Source: Nonomuraea deserti (GTDB lineage: Bacteria > Actinomycetota > Actinomycetes > Streptosporangiales > Streptosporangiaceae). Taken from it: a DNA stretch of 58,157 nucleotides. The stretch lies in NCBI RefSeq assembly GCF_004348685.1, contig NZ_SMKO01000039.1, positions 1 to 58,157 of the forward strand, written 5' to 3'. The position numbers and the translations under genes were made by a program. The notes below the pieces were generated by a model, which saw only the letters and a list, made by a program, of their open reading frames with translations, had not been told where the DNA came from and did not search any database. The first letter of the stretch is position 1, and each line of letters begins with the position of its first letter. Positions 17,803 through 26,401 of the stretch are shown one piece after another.

Positions 17803-18924
17803 GTGGTCAACGCATCGGCGGCGCAGGCGCGCGTCCGCGACGAAATCGTCAGGCTGGTTCACCGAGGGTTGCCCGTGCCGGACTTCGCGCGTGCCGTCGG
17901 CGATGCCTTGGGCCGGGCCGTGCCCGCCGAGGGCACCTGCATGATGACGACCGACCCGGCGACCATGCTCCCGACCGCGGAGTTCGTGGAGAACGGCCTG
18001 CCCGCGGCCGCGTTGCTCCGGCTCGTGGAGATCGAGGTGCGTGAGCCGGACTTCAACAAGTGGTCACAGCTCGCCCACGCCCGCCGCCCGGCCGGCACCC
18101 TGAGCGAGGCCACCGCCGGTGATCTCGACCGTAGCCTGCGTCAGCGGGAGATCCGCCGCCCCGGGGGATTCTCCGATGAGTTGCGGGTGGTGCTCGCCGG
18201 CAGCACCGGGACATGGGGCCAGCTGACCGTGTTCCGGGAGGCGGGGCGCCCGTACTTCTCCCCGGCCGAGGTGGAGTTCGTCTCGTCGATCGCCGGCCTG
18301 ATCGCCGATGGACTACGGCGCGGCCTGTTGCTCGGTGACGCGCAGGCCGGTGCCGACGACGTCGGTCTGCTGGTCCTCGACGCCGATGACGGCGTGCGCA
18401 TGTCCAACAGGGCAGCGGATCACCTGCTGGACGAGCTGGGCACCGGTGGCAGGGAGGGCGCTCGGCTGCCACTGGTGATTTCCGCTGTCGCCCGCCAGGC
18501 CCGTTCCCTCTGCGGCCCGGCAACGAGTGCAGCACCTGCGCCGGCCGATGCCCGGCCGGCCAGGGCCCGAGCGCGCACCCGGGCCGGCCGGTGGCTGATC
18601 GTCCGAGGCTCGCTGCTGAATGACGGCCCGGAAGCGCAGGTCGCGGTGATGCTGGAAGCTGCTCGCCCCGCCGAGATGGCGCCCCTGATGGTCGACGCCT
18701 ACGGCTTCACCGACAGCGAGCGCCGGGTCACCGAACTGGTGGCCCAAGGCTTGTCCACCAAGCAGATCGCCGGCCGGCTGCACGTGTCGTCGTACACCGT
18801 GCAGGACCACCTGAAGGCGATCTTCGCCAAATCCGGCACCGGTTCACGCGGCGACCTGATCGCCCGGCTGTTCCTCGATCATTACGCCGTCTCCTTGACG
18901 TCGGGAATCGCCGGAGACTTGTAG
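17803..18924 (+). CDS. LuxR-type helix-turn-helix regulator with GAF/PAS-like sensor region
   Basis: 373 residues from GTG 17803. The frame reaches back to 17719, but that start would place the operator palindrome inside the gene. The N-terminal 200 residues look GAF-like, a PAS-like segment follows (LLVLDADDGVRMSNRAADHLL), and the last 60 residues are a LuxR domain (FTDSERRVTELVAQGLSTKQIA, HVSSYTVQDHLKAIFAKSG). It has no receiver domain, so it probably senses a ligand or redox state directly. It is divergent from the YceI/reductase unit, which it may control (inference). Confidence 0.85.
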   Translation: MVNASAAQARVRDEIVRLVHRGLPVPDFARAVGDALGRAVPAEGTCMMTTDPATMLPTAEFVENGLPAAALLRLVEIEVREPDFNKWSQLAHARRPAGTLSEATAGDLDRSLRQREIRRPGGFSDELRVVLAGSTGTWGQLTVFREAGRPYFSPAEVEFVSSIAGLIADGLRRGLLLGDAQAGADDVGLLVLDADDGVRMSNRAADHLLDELGTGGREGARLPLVISAVARQARSLCGPATSAAPAPADARPARARARTRAGRWLIVRGSLLNDGPEAQVAVMLEAARPAEMAPLMVDAYGFTDSERRVTELVAQGLSTKQIAGRLHVSSYTVQDHLKAIFAKSGTGSRGDLIARLFLDHYAVSLTSGIAGDL

Positions 18925-18949
18925 TGGTGAACGGTTCTGACCCGATTGT

Positions 18950-19108
18950 TGTGATGTGGTCATGCTCGGTTGCTTATCGGCGTGGAGGAGCTGGAGGCGG
19001 AGTAGGTCCACGTTGGCGCGCACGTATCCGTCGCGTTTGATGCGCTTAATCCGATTCACGTTGCCCTCAACTCGACCGGAGTTTCTTTCCGAGGTGAGTG
19101 CCGCCGGA
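18950..19108 (-). pseudogene. ISL3-family transposase C-terminal fragment
   Basis: The minus strand reads SERNSGRVEGNVNRIKRIKR and YVRANVDLLRLQLLHADKQ, the typical end of ISL3 transposases (EGxVNRIKxxKRxxYGRA). Upstream of it the frame continues into an unrelated MauE sequence, so the ORF 18844-19470 is a chimera. Confidence 0.75.
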
Positions 19109-19440
19109 ACGCCTGGCGCCAGCCGGATCACGTGCACGGTTCCCACCGGCGCCGTCGAAGCGCCGAAGCACTGGCAGGTGACCGTCCGCCGGCGGCGCAG
19201 CACCACCGAGATCCCGGCGGTGAACACGGTCAGCAGCAGCGCCCCCGTCACGAACCCCGCCGGTACGGTCCAGGGCAGGGCGAGCAGGAGCAGCACGCCC
19301 GCCTCGCCCGCCACCACGGCCCCGGCGACCAGGGCCGACCAGCGCTTGGGCCCGACTCGATGGCGTCGAGCGAACCTCGCCACTCCCGCTGTCAACCTCG
19401 ATCGAGAGATGCCTGATCGGCCGGCCTGCGCGGGTGGGCA
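19109..19440 (-). pseudogene. MauE-like membrane protein fragment
   Basis: WSALVAGAVVAGEAGVLLLLAL and TGALLLTVFTAGISVVLRRRR are two hydrophobic segments, followed by TVTCQCFGASTAPVGTVHVIR. The CxCFG motif is typical of MauE/DoxX-like proteins that work in disulfide or cofactor maturation. Its C-terminal end is replaced by the ISL3 fragment, and its start is unclear beside the IS5 remnant. Confidence 0.6.
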
Positions 19441-19493
19441 TGCCAAGGGCCCGCGTGGCTGTGGTGCCATGCGGGTGATCTTCGGTGCGTGAT

Positions 19494-19690
19494 GAGACGG
19501 TGACTCATCTGGTGAGTCGGTGGTAACCGATGAGGGCTGCGGTGATGGCGACGAAGGTTGCGAAGCGGTCGGCCCGGCGTTCGTAGTGGCGGTGTAAGCG
19601 GCGGCAGCCGGCCAGCCAGGAGACCGTTCTCTCGACGACCCATCGGTGACGTCCCAGCCGCTGGCTGGACTCGATCCCGCGGCGGGCGAT
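19494..19690 (-). pseudogene. IS5-type transposase C-terminal fragment, inverted relative to 15.5 kb
   Basis: The minus strand reads RLGRHRWVVERTVSWLAGC, RRLHRHYERRADRFATFVAI and LIGYHRLTR*. It is closely similar to the fragment at 15491-15619, including the sequence beyond the stop (CTCACCAGATGAGTCACCGT), but in opposite orientation. No N-terminal part is present. Confidence 0.75.
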
Positions 19691-19738
19691 GCGCGGGACG
19701 ATGGACGATGTTGTGAGCCACGCGGCCGGTCGGCTGGG

Positions 19739-20197
19739 TCAGGTGTTCTGCTGGTGCCAGCGGTTCAGCAGGGCGGGGAGTTCGCCGAGCAGGAATGCGT
19801 AGAAGGCGCGCATCTGGGTCAGTCGCTGATGGGCGGGATCGCCGGTTTCGGTGGCGGCGATCCCGGCGGCTGCGGCCTGGAGCATGGCCTGGATGACGGT
19901 GTTCTGGCTGGTGAACAGGGTGGCCCAGGCGTCGTCGCGGAGCCGGTAGTGCTCGCGGCGGCTGCCCGGCGCGGGCAGGCGTTCGATCAGGCCGACCGTC
20001 AGCAGGGATTTGATCGCGCCGGAGACCGAGCCCGCGCTGGCCTCCAACCGGTCGGCGATCTCGCCGGCGGTGACGCTCTCCTGGTCGGTGAACAGGAAGA
20101 CCGCCAGAGTGCGCGCGGACATGCGTTGCAGCCCGCCTTCGATCAGGGTCAGGGCCAGCCGTTCGGCCGCCTGCCACTGCTCATGCCTGTCGTTCAC
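19739..20197 (-). CDS. GbsR/MarR-type winged-helix regulator
   Basis: 152 residues from GTG 20197, with AAGGAGG 5 nt upstream; this ribosome site decides against longer starts. LALTLIEGGLQRMSARTLAVF, TAGEIADRLEASAGSVSGAIKSL and the wing LIERLPAPGSRREHYRL are the GbsR-like HTH pattern. It is divergent from the CocE hydrolase and epimerase genes. A palindrome lies between them, so it probably represses both directions. The effector is unknown. Confidence 0.85.
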   Translation of the reverse strand: MNDRHEQWQAAERLALTLIEGGLQRMSARTLAVFLFTDQESVTAGEIADRLEASAGSVSGAIKSLLTVGLIERLPAPGSRREHYRLRDDAWATLFTSQNTVIQAMLQAAAAGIAATETGDPAHQRLTQMRAFYAFLLGELPALLNRWHQQNT

Positions 20198-20230
20198 GTA
20201 TGCCTCCTTGCGCAAGCAGGATAGCGAACG

Positions 20231-20264
20231 TACCGATACTTCAGAAATTTCTGAAAAGTCGGTA
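20231..20264. promoter_or_regulatory. Operator candidate for the GbsR-type regulator
   Basis: A perfect 16-bp palindrome TTCAGAAATTTCTGAA (20240-20255) lies within a longer imperfect one (TACCGATACTT to AAGTCGGTA). It is 43 nt upstream of the regulator start and about 110 nt from the CocE start. Confidence 0.65.
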
Positions 20265-20300
20265 TAGTCCCTCGTATCGGCCTCTCGCGGGAGGTTCGGT

Positions 20301-20325
20301 GGTGTGCCGGGAAGCCTGGTCGGCG
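20301..20325 (+). promoter_or_regulatory. Leader motif, copy 1 (before CocE hydrolase)
   Basis: Contains GCCGGGAAGCCTGGTCGGC, ending 42 nt before ATG 20367. The 25-nt block is identical to the one at 24376. It can fold as CCGG-GAAG-CC(U)GG. Confidence 0.6.
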
Positions 20326-20366
20326 ATGTGACATCCAGTTCCACGTCGATAGGGAGTTGACCGGCT

Positions 20367-21980
20367 ATGACCCTGCTCAGCCGTTTGTACGGCGTGCGGC
20401 CCGCCTTGCGTCACCGGGTGCGCGTGCGGCGGAACGTGGAGATCCCGGCCGCCGACGGTGTGCGGCTGCTGGCCACGCACTACTACCCGGCGGGCCAGCA
20501 CCGCCCGCCGCTGGTGCTGCTGCGCAGCCCGTACGGCCGCGGCAACGTCCTGGACCGGCTTCCCGCGCTGCTGGCCGAGCGCGGCTACCAGGTGCTGTAC
20601 CAGAGCCTGCGCGGCACGGCCGGATCCGGTGGCCGCTTCGACGGCTTCGTCATCGACCCGGCCGACGGCGATGGCACCCTGAGCTGGCTGCGTGAGCAGC
20701 CGTGGTTCGGCGGCGAGCTGGCCACCTGGGGAGCCAGCTATCTCGGCCTGGTGCAGTGGGAGCTGGCCGCCCGCGACATCCCGGAGTGGAAGATCGCGCT
20801 GATTCAGGACGCGCCATCGTCGTTCGCCGAAGGCTTCATGTACCCCGGCGGGGCTTTCGCGACGGGCAACGCGCTGGGCTGGGTGCAGCTGGTGGAGCGG
20901 ATGTTCACCGGCGGCTACGGCATCACCCGCCAGATGGCCGGCCTGGTCGGCGCCGCCCGGCGGCTGTCGCGCGCCACGCTCGCCCTTCCCCTGCAGGAGG
21001 CTGACCAGGTGCTGACCGGGCACCCCGTGCCCTGGTTTCGAGACTGGGTGCGGCACGGTCCCGGCGAGGAGTACTGGGCGAGCACCGATCACCGGGCCAA
21101 CGCCGAGCGCATGCCGCCAGTGGTGCATGTGCAGGGCGGCTGGCACGACTTCTTCCTACCGGGGATGCTGGCCGACTACGCCGCCCTGGTCGCGGCCGGG
21201 CGCCAGGTGCGGCTGCTGGTGGGCCCGTGGAGCCACGGGCGCGGCCTCTACACCCGCCAAGGGCTGAGCGACGCGCTCGCCATGCTGGACGCCGTGCTGC
21301 TCGGGCGGCAGGCGCCCACCGGTGTACGGCTGTTCGTCACCGGGGCGGGCCGTTGGATCGACGTGCCCGCGTGGCCGCCCGCGCACGAGCCGACCCCGTG
21401 GTTCCTGCGTCCAGGTGGCGGGCTCAGCCGTACCCCGCACGACGGCCAGAGCCCTCCCAGCCCCTACCGCTACGACCCCGCCGACCCGACCCCCACCGTC
21501 GGTGGCTCCCAGGTGGGCTGGTCGGCCGGGACGCGGGACAACCGCGCCGTCGAGGCCAGAGCCGACGTGCTGACCTTCACCACCGCGCCCCTGCCCGGCG
21601 ACGTCGAGGCGGTCGGCCCGGTAGGCGTGCGGTTGCACGCGCGCTCTGCCAACCCGCACGTCGACTACTTCGCCCGCCTGTGCGACGTGGACGCGCGCGG
21701 CCGGTCGATCAACGTGTGCGACGGGATCGTGCGCCTGCGCGACCCGGGCCACATCCGCACGGTCGAGATCACATTGTGGCCGATGGCCCACAGGTTCAAG
21801 CGTGGCCACCGCATCCGGCTGCAGGTCTCCAGCGGCGCCCACCCGCGCTTCGGCCGAAACCCCGGCACCGGCGAGCCGCTCGCGACCGGGACGGGCCTTC
21901 GCGCGTCCGAGCACGAGATCTTCCACGACCACCATCACCTGTCAGCCCTTTGGCTGCCCCTCACCCCAGGAGCGTCATGA
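20367..21980 (+). CDS. CocE/NonD-family alpha/beta hydrolase
   Basis: 537 residues, no signal peptide. ATHYYPAG and VLLRSPYGRG open the fold, TWGASYLGLVQWELA carries the nucleophile Ser near 124, and GGWHDFFLPG and GPWSHGRGL supply the Asp and His region. The C-terminal jelly-roll (VGPVGVRLHARSANPHVDYF, HRIRLQVSSGAHPRFGRN) is that of X-Pro dipeptidyl-peptidase/cocaine esterase-like acylases. It would hydrolyse an ester or amide. It overlaps the epimerase gene by ATGA and is divergent from the GbsR-type regulator. The leader motif precedes it. Confidence 0.88.
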   Translation: MTLLSRLYGVRPALRHRVRVRRNVEIPAADGVRLLATHYYPAGQHRPPLVLLRSPYGRGNVLDRLPALLAERGYQVLYQSLRGTAGSGGRFDGFVIDPADGDGTLSWLREQPWFGGELATWGASYLGLVQWELAARDIPEWKIALIQDAPSSFAEGFMYPGGAFATGNALGWVQLVERMFTGGYGITRQMAGLVGAARRLSRATLALPLQEADQVLTGHPVPWFRDWVRHGPGEEYWASTDHRANAERMPPVVHVQGGWHDFFLPGMLADYAALVAAGRQVRLLVGPWSHGRGLYTRQGLSDALAMLDAVLLGRQAPTGVRLFVTGAGRWIDVPAWPPAHEPTPWFLRPGGGLSRTPHDGQSPPSPYRYDPADPTPTVGGSQVGWSAGTRDNRAVEARADVLTFTTAPLPGDVEAVGPVGVRLHARSANPHVDYFARLCDVDARGRSINVCDGIVRLRDPGHIRTVEITLWPMAHRFKRGHRIRLQVSSGAHPRFGRNPGTGEPLATGTGLRASEHEIFHDHHHLSALWLPLTPGAS

Positions 21981-22981
21981 AACTGCTTGTTCTCGGCGGC
22001 ACCCACCACGTGGGCCGCGCCGTCGTAGAGACCGCGCTGGAGCGCGGCGACGATGTGAGCACGCTCAACCGCGGCCTCAGCCGCGCCCCCGCGCCCGGCG
22101 TGCGGGCGCTGCTCGCCGACCGCACCGACCCCGAGGCTGTCCGGCGGGCGCTGGACGGCCAGGAATGGGACGCGGTCATCGACACCTGGGCCTGGGCGCC
22201 CCGCGTGGTGCGCGACACCGCCCGCCTGCTGTCCGGCAGGGTCGGGCACTACGGCTACGTCTCCAGCCGCGGCGTGCACCGCTGGCCCTGGCCCGCGGGC
22301 GCCGATGAGCAGGCGCCCCTGGTCGACGGCGACCCCGGCAGCACCGACGACACCGATTACGCCGCGGCCAAGCGCGGCGGCGAACTCGCCGTCCTGGAGT
22401 ACTCCCCCGAGGCGGCGTTGCTGGCCAGAGCCGGGATGATCCTCGGCCCGTACGAGGACGTCGGCCGCATCCCGTGGTGGCTGCGCCGCATGGAGAAGGG
22501 GGGCAGGGTCCTGGCACCCGCCCCTGCCGAGACCCCTCTGCAGTACATCGACGTCCGGGACCTGGCCGCCTGGCTGCTGCGCTCGGCCGAACGCGGCCTG
22601 AGCGGCGCCTTCACCACGACCGGCCCACCGGGGGCGATCACCCTCGGCGACCTGCTCAGCACGGCCCTGGAGGTCACCGGTTGCGACACCGAACTGGTGT
22701 GGGCCGAGCCGGAACTGCTCCTGCGGCACGGCCTGCCGCTCGGCATGGAGTTCGGACTGCGGCTGCCCGACGGCAGCGTGCCGAGCGGCATGCACGACGC
22801 CGACGTCAGTGCCGCCCAGGCCGAAGGCCTCACCACCCGACCGCTGCGCGAGACCCTCGCCGACACCTGGACCTGGCTGCAGGCCGAAGGCGACCCGGCA
22901 CCCCGCGCGGACGCCCCTTCCCCGGACACCTGGCTGGATGCCGCCGCCGAACAGCGGCTGCTCGACCACCTCGCACACTAA
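21977..22981 (+). CDS. NAD-dependent epimerase/dehydratase-like SDR protein
   Basis: 334 residues from ATG 21977, overlapping the hydrolase stop by 4 nt with AGGAGC upstream. GGTHHVGR at residues 7-14 is the nucleotide-binding loop. SSRGVHRWPW and YAAAKRGGELA contain the Ser and YxxxK of extended SDRs. It resembles the reductase/isoflavone-reductase-like subgroup and acts in the cytoplasm on an unknown substrate. Translational coupling implies a common pathway with the CocE hydrolase. A headless monooxygenase frame starts right at its stop codon. Confidence 0.85.
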   Translation: MKLLVLGGTHHVGRAVVETALERGDDVSTLNRGLSRAPAPGVRALLADRTDPEAVRRALDGQEWDAVIDTWAWAPRVVRDTARLLSGRVGHYGYVSSRGVHRWPWPAGADEQAPLVDGDPGSTDDTDYAAAKRGGELAVLEYSPEAALLARAGMILGPYEDVGRIPWWLRRMEKGGRVLAPAPAETPLQYIDVRDLAAWLLRSAERGLSGAFTTTGPPGAITLGDLLSTALEVTGCDTELVWAEPELLLRHGLPLGMEFGLRLPDGSVPSGMHDADVSAAQAEGLTTRPLRETLADTWTWLQAEGDPAPRADAPSPDTWLDAAAEQRLLDHLAH

Positions 22982-22982
22982 G

Positions 22983-23936
22983 GGCTTCATCACCGACGAA
23001 CTCGTCTACCACAAGCCGAACGGCGAACGCCGCTTCTCCCTCGACCGCGCCACCATCGCCGCCACCACCGGCCCCCGCTCGATCACCATCCTGCGCGGTG
23101 ACCTCGAAGCCGTGCTGTACGAGAAGGTCCGCGACCACGCCGAGATCCGCTTCGGCGCCACCCTCACCACCGTCGACCAGGATGAGCACACCGTACGCGT
23201 GACCTTGACCGACGGCACCACGCAGGAGGGCGATCTGCTGATCGGCGCCGACGGCCTGCATTCGGCCACCCGCGCCCTGCTGTTCGGTCCGGAAGAGGAC
23301 TTCCTGCTCGACCTGGAGCACAAGGTCGCCGTCTACATGCTCGACAAGCGCCCTGCCACCGTCGCCACCGGCGCGACCGGCACCCTGTCATCCGGTGGCC
23401 GCACCGCCGCGGTCATCAGCATCCCCGACGGGCGCAACGTCGCCTTCTTCGGCTACCGCGCAAGCCACGCCCGCCCGGGCGAAGACGTGGCCACCGAACT
23501 TCAGCGCGTCTATGGCGACCTCGGCTGGATCATCCCCGAAGCCCTGGCCGGACTCCAGCGGGCCGAGTCGGTCTATTTCGACACCATCAGCCAGGTCGTC
23601 GCAGCGTCCTGGAGCAAGGGCCGGGTGGTGCTGCTCGGCGACGCCGCCTGGTGCGTCACCCTCTTCGCCGGGTACGGCTCGTCCCTGGCCGTCGGCGGCG
23701 CCGATCGCCTCGGGACGGAACTGGCCGCCCACCCCGGCGACGTCCCCGCCGCGCTGGCCGCGTGGGAGGCGGCCATCCGACCCGAAGCCGAGCGCAAGCA
23801 GAAACTCGGCCGTCGCGTCAAAGGCGTCTACGCCCCCACCAGCCCGCTCCTCCTGTGGTTGAGCTTGCTACCCCTGCGGCTGGCCGCCCTGCCCCCGGTT
23901 CGCCGCTACATGACCCGCCGCTTCATCAAGGGCTGA
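22983..23936 (+). pseudogene. FAD-dependent monooxygenase, N-terminus missing
   Basis: About 317 residues of a class A flavin monooxygenase: LRGDLEAVLYE, LLIGADGLHSATRALLFG (the DG motif region), and VVLLGDAAWCVTLFAGYGSSLA (second FAD motif, GDAAW for the usual GDAAH). The first 60-70 residues with GxGxxG are absent. The frame begins exactly where the epimerase gene stops, and no usable start or ribosome site exists, so a deletion has probably fused it to the epimerase 3' end. A complete but different flavin monooxygenase lies at 27.7 kb. Confidence 0.75.
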
Positions 23937-24375
23937 GCTGGCTGGCCGCCTGCCCGATGCGCCCGACCACCATCCAGCTCGTGATCGGCGGGCTGCCACT
24001 CCTCGCCTTCGCCGCCGGACTACGCCGCGCGCTGTGCCAGACGCTACCTTCCGGACGCGCAGCCGCCTGGCTCGATCCTGCTCGCGGCCGCCGGCCCGGC
24101 ACGGGACACAGCCGGAATCGTGCCCACCGATTCTGCCCTCGGCTCCCCGCCGGGCAGGCTCGAGGCGGTCATCACCGCCGGCAGTGCGTCGACAGGGGGC
24201 GAGCTGTCCGGGCCGGGCGCTGGTGGTCTGATCGACAACCAGGTCGTTGCCCGGCGATGCGATGCCGCCGCTGGTCCGTGGACGCGACGTCGGGTTCTGC
24301 CGGGGTGGACGAGCCCGGCGCGCTGACCCTTCTCTTCGTGGCGGGCAGGTCGCTGCCTGCGCTACGGTGTGGCGC
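23937..24375. other. Intergenic stretch upstream of the trkH leader
   Basis: No gene recognised. A frame around 24080-24250 (IVPTDSALGSPPGRLEAVIT) may be a decayed coding fragment but matches no family. The hairpin GCAGG-TCGCTG-CCTGC (24345-24360) lies just before the leader motif. Confidence 0.4.
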
Positions 24376-24400
24376 GGTGTGCCGGGAAGCCTGGTCGGCG
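24376..24400 (+). promoter_or_regulatory. Leader motif, copy 2 (before the uORF/TrkH unit)
   Basis: The 25-nt block is identical to copy 1 and contains GCCGGGAAGCCTGGTCGGC. It ends 35 nt before the ATG of the short ORF at 24435, whose ribosome site CGGAGGCACTC closely resembles the one after copy 3 (TGGAGGCGCTC). Confidence 0.6.
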
Positions 24401-24434
24401 GCATTTTCATCACGCGGGCCGTACGGAGGCACTC

Positions 24435-24485
24435 ATGAGCGACCAAGAGACCGGCAGCGGCCGGGGAGAGCACGAGGCCGCGTGA
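24435..24485 (+). CDS. 16-residue leader ORF coupled to TrkH
   Basis: MSDQETGSGRGEHEAA, with GGAGG 8 nt before its ATG. Its stop overlaps the TrkH start as TGATG, so translation of TrkH may depend on it. It could instead be the true N-terminus of TrkH separated by a frameshift. Confidence 0.4.
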   Translation: MSDQETGSGRGEHEAA

Positions 24486-25834
24486 TGCGGCGCCGCTCGG
24501 CCCTGCCCGGTCGAGGCAGGCACCCGGCTGTGGTGATCGCGGCCGGCTTCGGGGTGGCGGTGTTGGTCGGCACGCTGCTGCTGGCCACCCCGGTGGCCAC
24601 TGCCGACGGTGATTCCTCGCACTGGTTGACCGCGTTGTTCACGGCTACCTCCGCGGTCTGCGTGACCGGTCTGATCGTGGTCGACACGCCTACGCACTGG
24701 TCGGTGTTCGGCGAGGTGGTCATCGCGCTGCTCATCCAGGTCGGCGGGTTGGGGATCATGACGCTCGCTACGTTGATCATGGTCATCGTGTCCGGCAGGG
24801 TGGGGTTGCGCGCGCGTCTGTCCGCGCAGTTGGAGACGAAGTCCGTGGTGGCCGCCGACCTGCGTCAGGTGTTGCGCAAGGTGGTGCTGTTCAGTTTGGT
24901 GTGCGAGGTGGCGGTGGCCGCCGTGCTCACCGTCCGTTTCATGGTCGGGTACGACGAGCCGCCGGGCCGGGCGGCCTACCTGGGCGTTTTTCACGCGGTG
25001 TCGGCGTTCAACAATGCCGGGTTCGCGTTGTGGCCGGATAATCTGATGCGTTTCGTGGCCGATCCGTGGATCTGCCTGACTGTCGCCGTGGCCGTCATCG
25101 TGGGCGGGCTGGGCTACCCGGTGGTGTTCGAGTTGTTGCGTCAGTGGCGGCGCCCGAGCCGCTGGTCCCTGTTGACCCGGGTGACCGTCGGGCTGAGCGT
25201 CCTGCTGATCGGGGTGGGTACGTTGGCGTTCCTGGCGGCCGAGTGGCGCAATCCCGCCACGATGGGCCCGCTGGACGACTCCGCCAGGTTGTTGTCGGCT
25301 TTCTTCGCCGCGGTCATGCCGCGGTCGGGCGGGTTCAACACCCTCGACATCGGGCAAATGAACCCGTCGTCGTGGTTGGTCACCGACGTGCTGATGTTCA
25401 TCGGCGGGGGCAGCGCGGGTACGGCGGGGGGCATCAAGGTCACCACGTTCGGCTTCCTGCTGTTCATGGTGTGGGCCGAGTTGCGCGGGGAGAGCCAGGT
25501 CAACATCGGTCACCGTCGGCTGCCCGCCGCCACCCAGCGTCAGGCGGTGTCCATCAGCCTGCTGGGCGTCTTCCTGGTCACGGTCTCGACCTTGCTGATG
25601 CTCACGATCACCTCCCATGGTCTGGACCGGGTGCTGTTCGAGGTGATCTCGGCGTTCGCCACCAACGGGTTGTCCACCGGCATCACCGCGAGCACCCCGC
25701 TGGCCGGGCATGTGCTGCTCAGCCTGTTGATGTTCGTCGGCCGCATCGGGCCTTTGACGCTGGGCTCGGCGCTGGCGCTGAAACAGCGCACCCGCCGCTA
25801 CGAACTTCCGGAGGAACGCGTGATCGTCGGCTGA
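24485..25834 (+). CDS. TrkH/KtrB-type potassium uptake membrane subunit
   Basis: 449 residues with the four M-P-M repeats of the family. The filter segments are all visible: SAVCVTGLIVVD, SAFNNAGFALWP, MPRSGGFNTLDI and FATNGLSTGI. It would form the K+ (or Na+) pore in the plasma membrane, normally with a cytosolic RCK partner (KtrA/TrkA); none lies nearby. The start ATG 24485 overlaps the stop of a 16-codon ORF. The leader motif found upstream of two other genes precedes the unit. Confidence 0.9.
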   Translation: MRRRSALPGRGRHPAVVIAAGFGVAVLVGTLLLATPVATADGDSSHWLTALFTATSAVCVTGLIVVDTPTHWSVFGEVVIALLIQVGGLGIMTLATLIMVIVSGRVGLRARLSAQLETKSVVAADLRQVLRKVVLFSLVCEVAVAAVLTVRFMVGYDEPPGRAAYLGVFHAVSAFNNAGFALWPDNLMRFVADPWICLTVAVAVIVGGLGYPVVFELLRQWRRPSRWSLLTRVTVGLSVLLIGVGTLAFLAAEWRNPATMGPLDDSARLLSAFFAAVMPRSGGFNTLDIGQMNPSSWLVTDVLMFIGGGSAGTAGGIKVTTFGFLLFMVWAELRGESQVNIGHRRLPAATQRQAVSISLLGVFLVTVSTLLMLTITSHGLDRVLFEVISAFATNGLSTGITASTPLAGHVLLSLLMFVGRIGPLTLGSALALKQRTRRYELPEERVIVG

Positions 25835-25954
25835 CGAGACGTTGCGTGTCGCCTCGGCGCTCAGCAACCAACCATGACGCGCCCGATGGCGCGGCTCATG
25901 CCGAGCCGCGCAAGAGAACGGGCCTGGATCAGGATCTGGTCAGCTGAGAGCCGT

Positions 25955-26398
25955 TCACGCGCCGTTCTGAGTAATCAGCATGTACAGCACCCACACGAAG
26001 AGCACCGCCTGGACGAGGAGTTCGCGCCAGGCCAGTACCGGGCTGGCCTGGATGGCGTACGACATGCTCTTGATGGGCGAGGCCGGCGGCGAGGGAGCCC
26101 TGTCCGGTTCAAGGGGCCGGTTGAACCGGTGGAAGAACAACTGGGTCAGCGTCAATCCGACCAGCAGACCCGTGGTGAAGCTCAGGTGTTCCAGCCCGAC
26201 CGCCGCCTGCAGCGCCACCAGCACCACCATGAGCGCCAGCAGCACATCGTCGAAGATTCTGATGGAACGGCCGTTGCCGCTGTACATGGCGGCGATCCGC
26301 TTGATTCGGACCGTATAGGGCACCGCGAACATGTTGGCGAACTTGACCAGGGCCTGCAGCGTGTACAGGCCGAGCAGGATCTTCAGGGCGATGACCAT
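25955..26398 (-). CDS. Small membrane protein, unknown function
   Basis: 147 residues with four hydrophobic segments (start, near 55-75, 75-95, and 125-145), ending LLVQAVLFVWVLYMLITQ. It starts 3 nt after the TetR stop, so the two form one transcript. No family is recognised. A TetR regulator commonly controls its own operon partner, often a transporter or membrane protein. Confidence 0.7.
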   Translation of the reverse strand: MVIALKILLGLYTLQALVKFANMFAVPYTVRIKRIAAMYSGNGRSIRIFDDVLLALMVVLVALQAAVGLEHLSFTTGLLVGLTLTQLFFHRFNRPLEPDRAPSPPASPIKSMSYAIQASPVLAWRELLVQAVLFVWVLYMLITQNGA

Positions 26399-26401
26399 CG
26401 T

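Noticed and set aside
24376..24400. Leader motif as a cobalamin riboswitch
   Set aside because: Only the GGGAAGCC part resembles the B12 box region; the rest of that consensus is absent and the leader is too short.
24410..25867. 485-residue minus-strand frame over TrkH
   Set aside because: Complement of a real membrane-protein gene with clear filter motifs; composition is typical of an antisense shadow.
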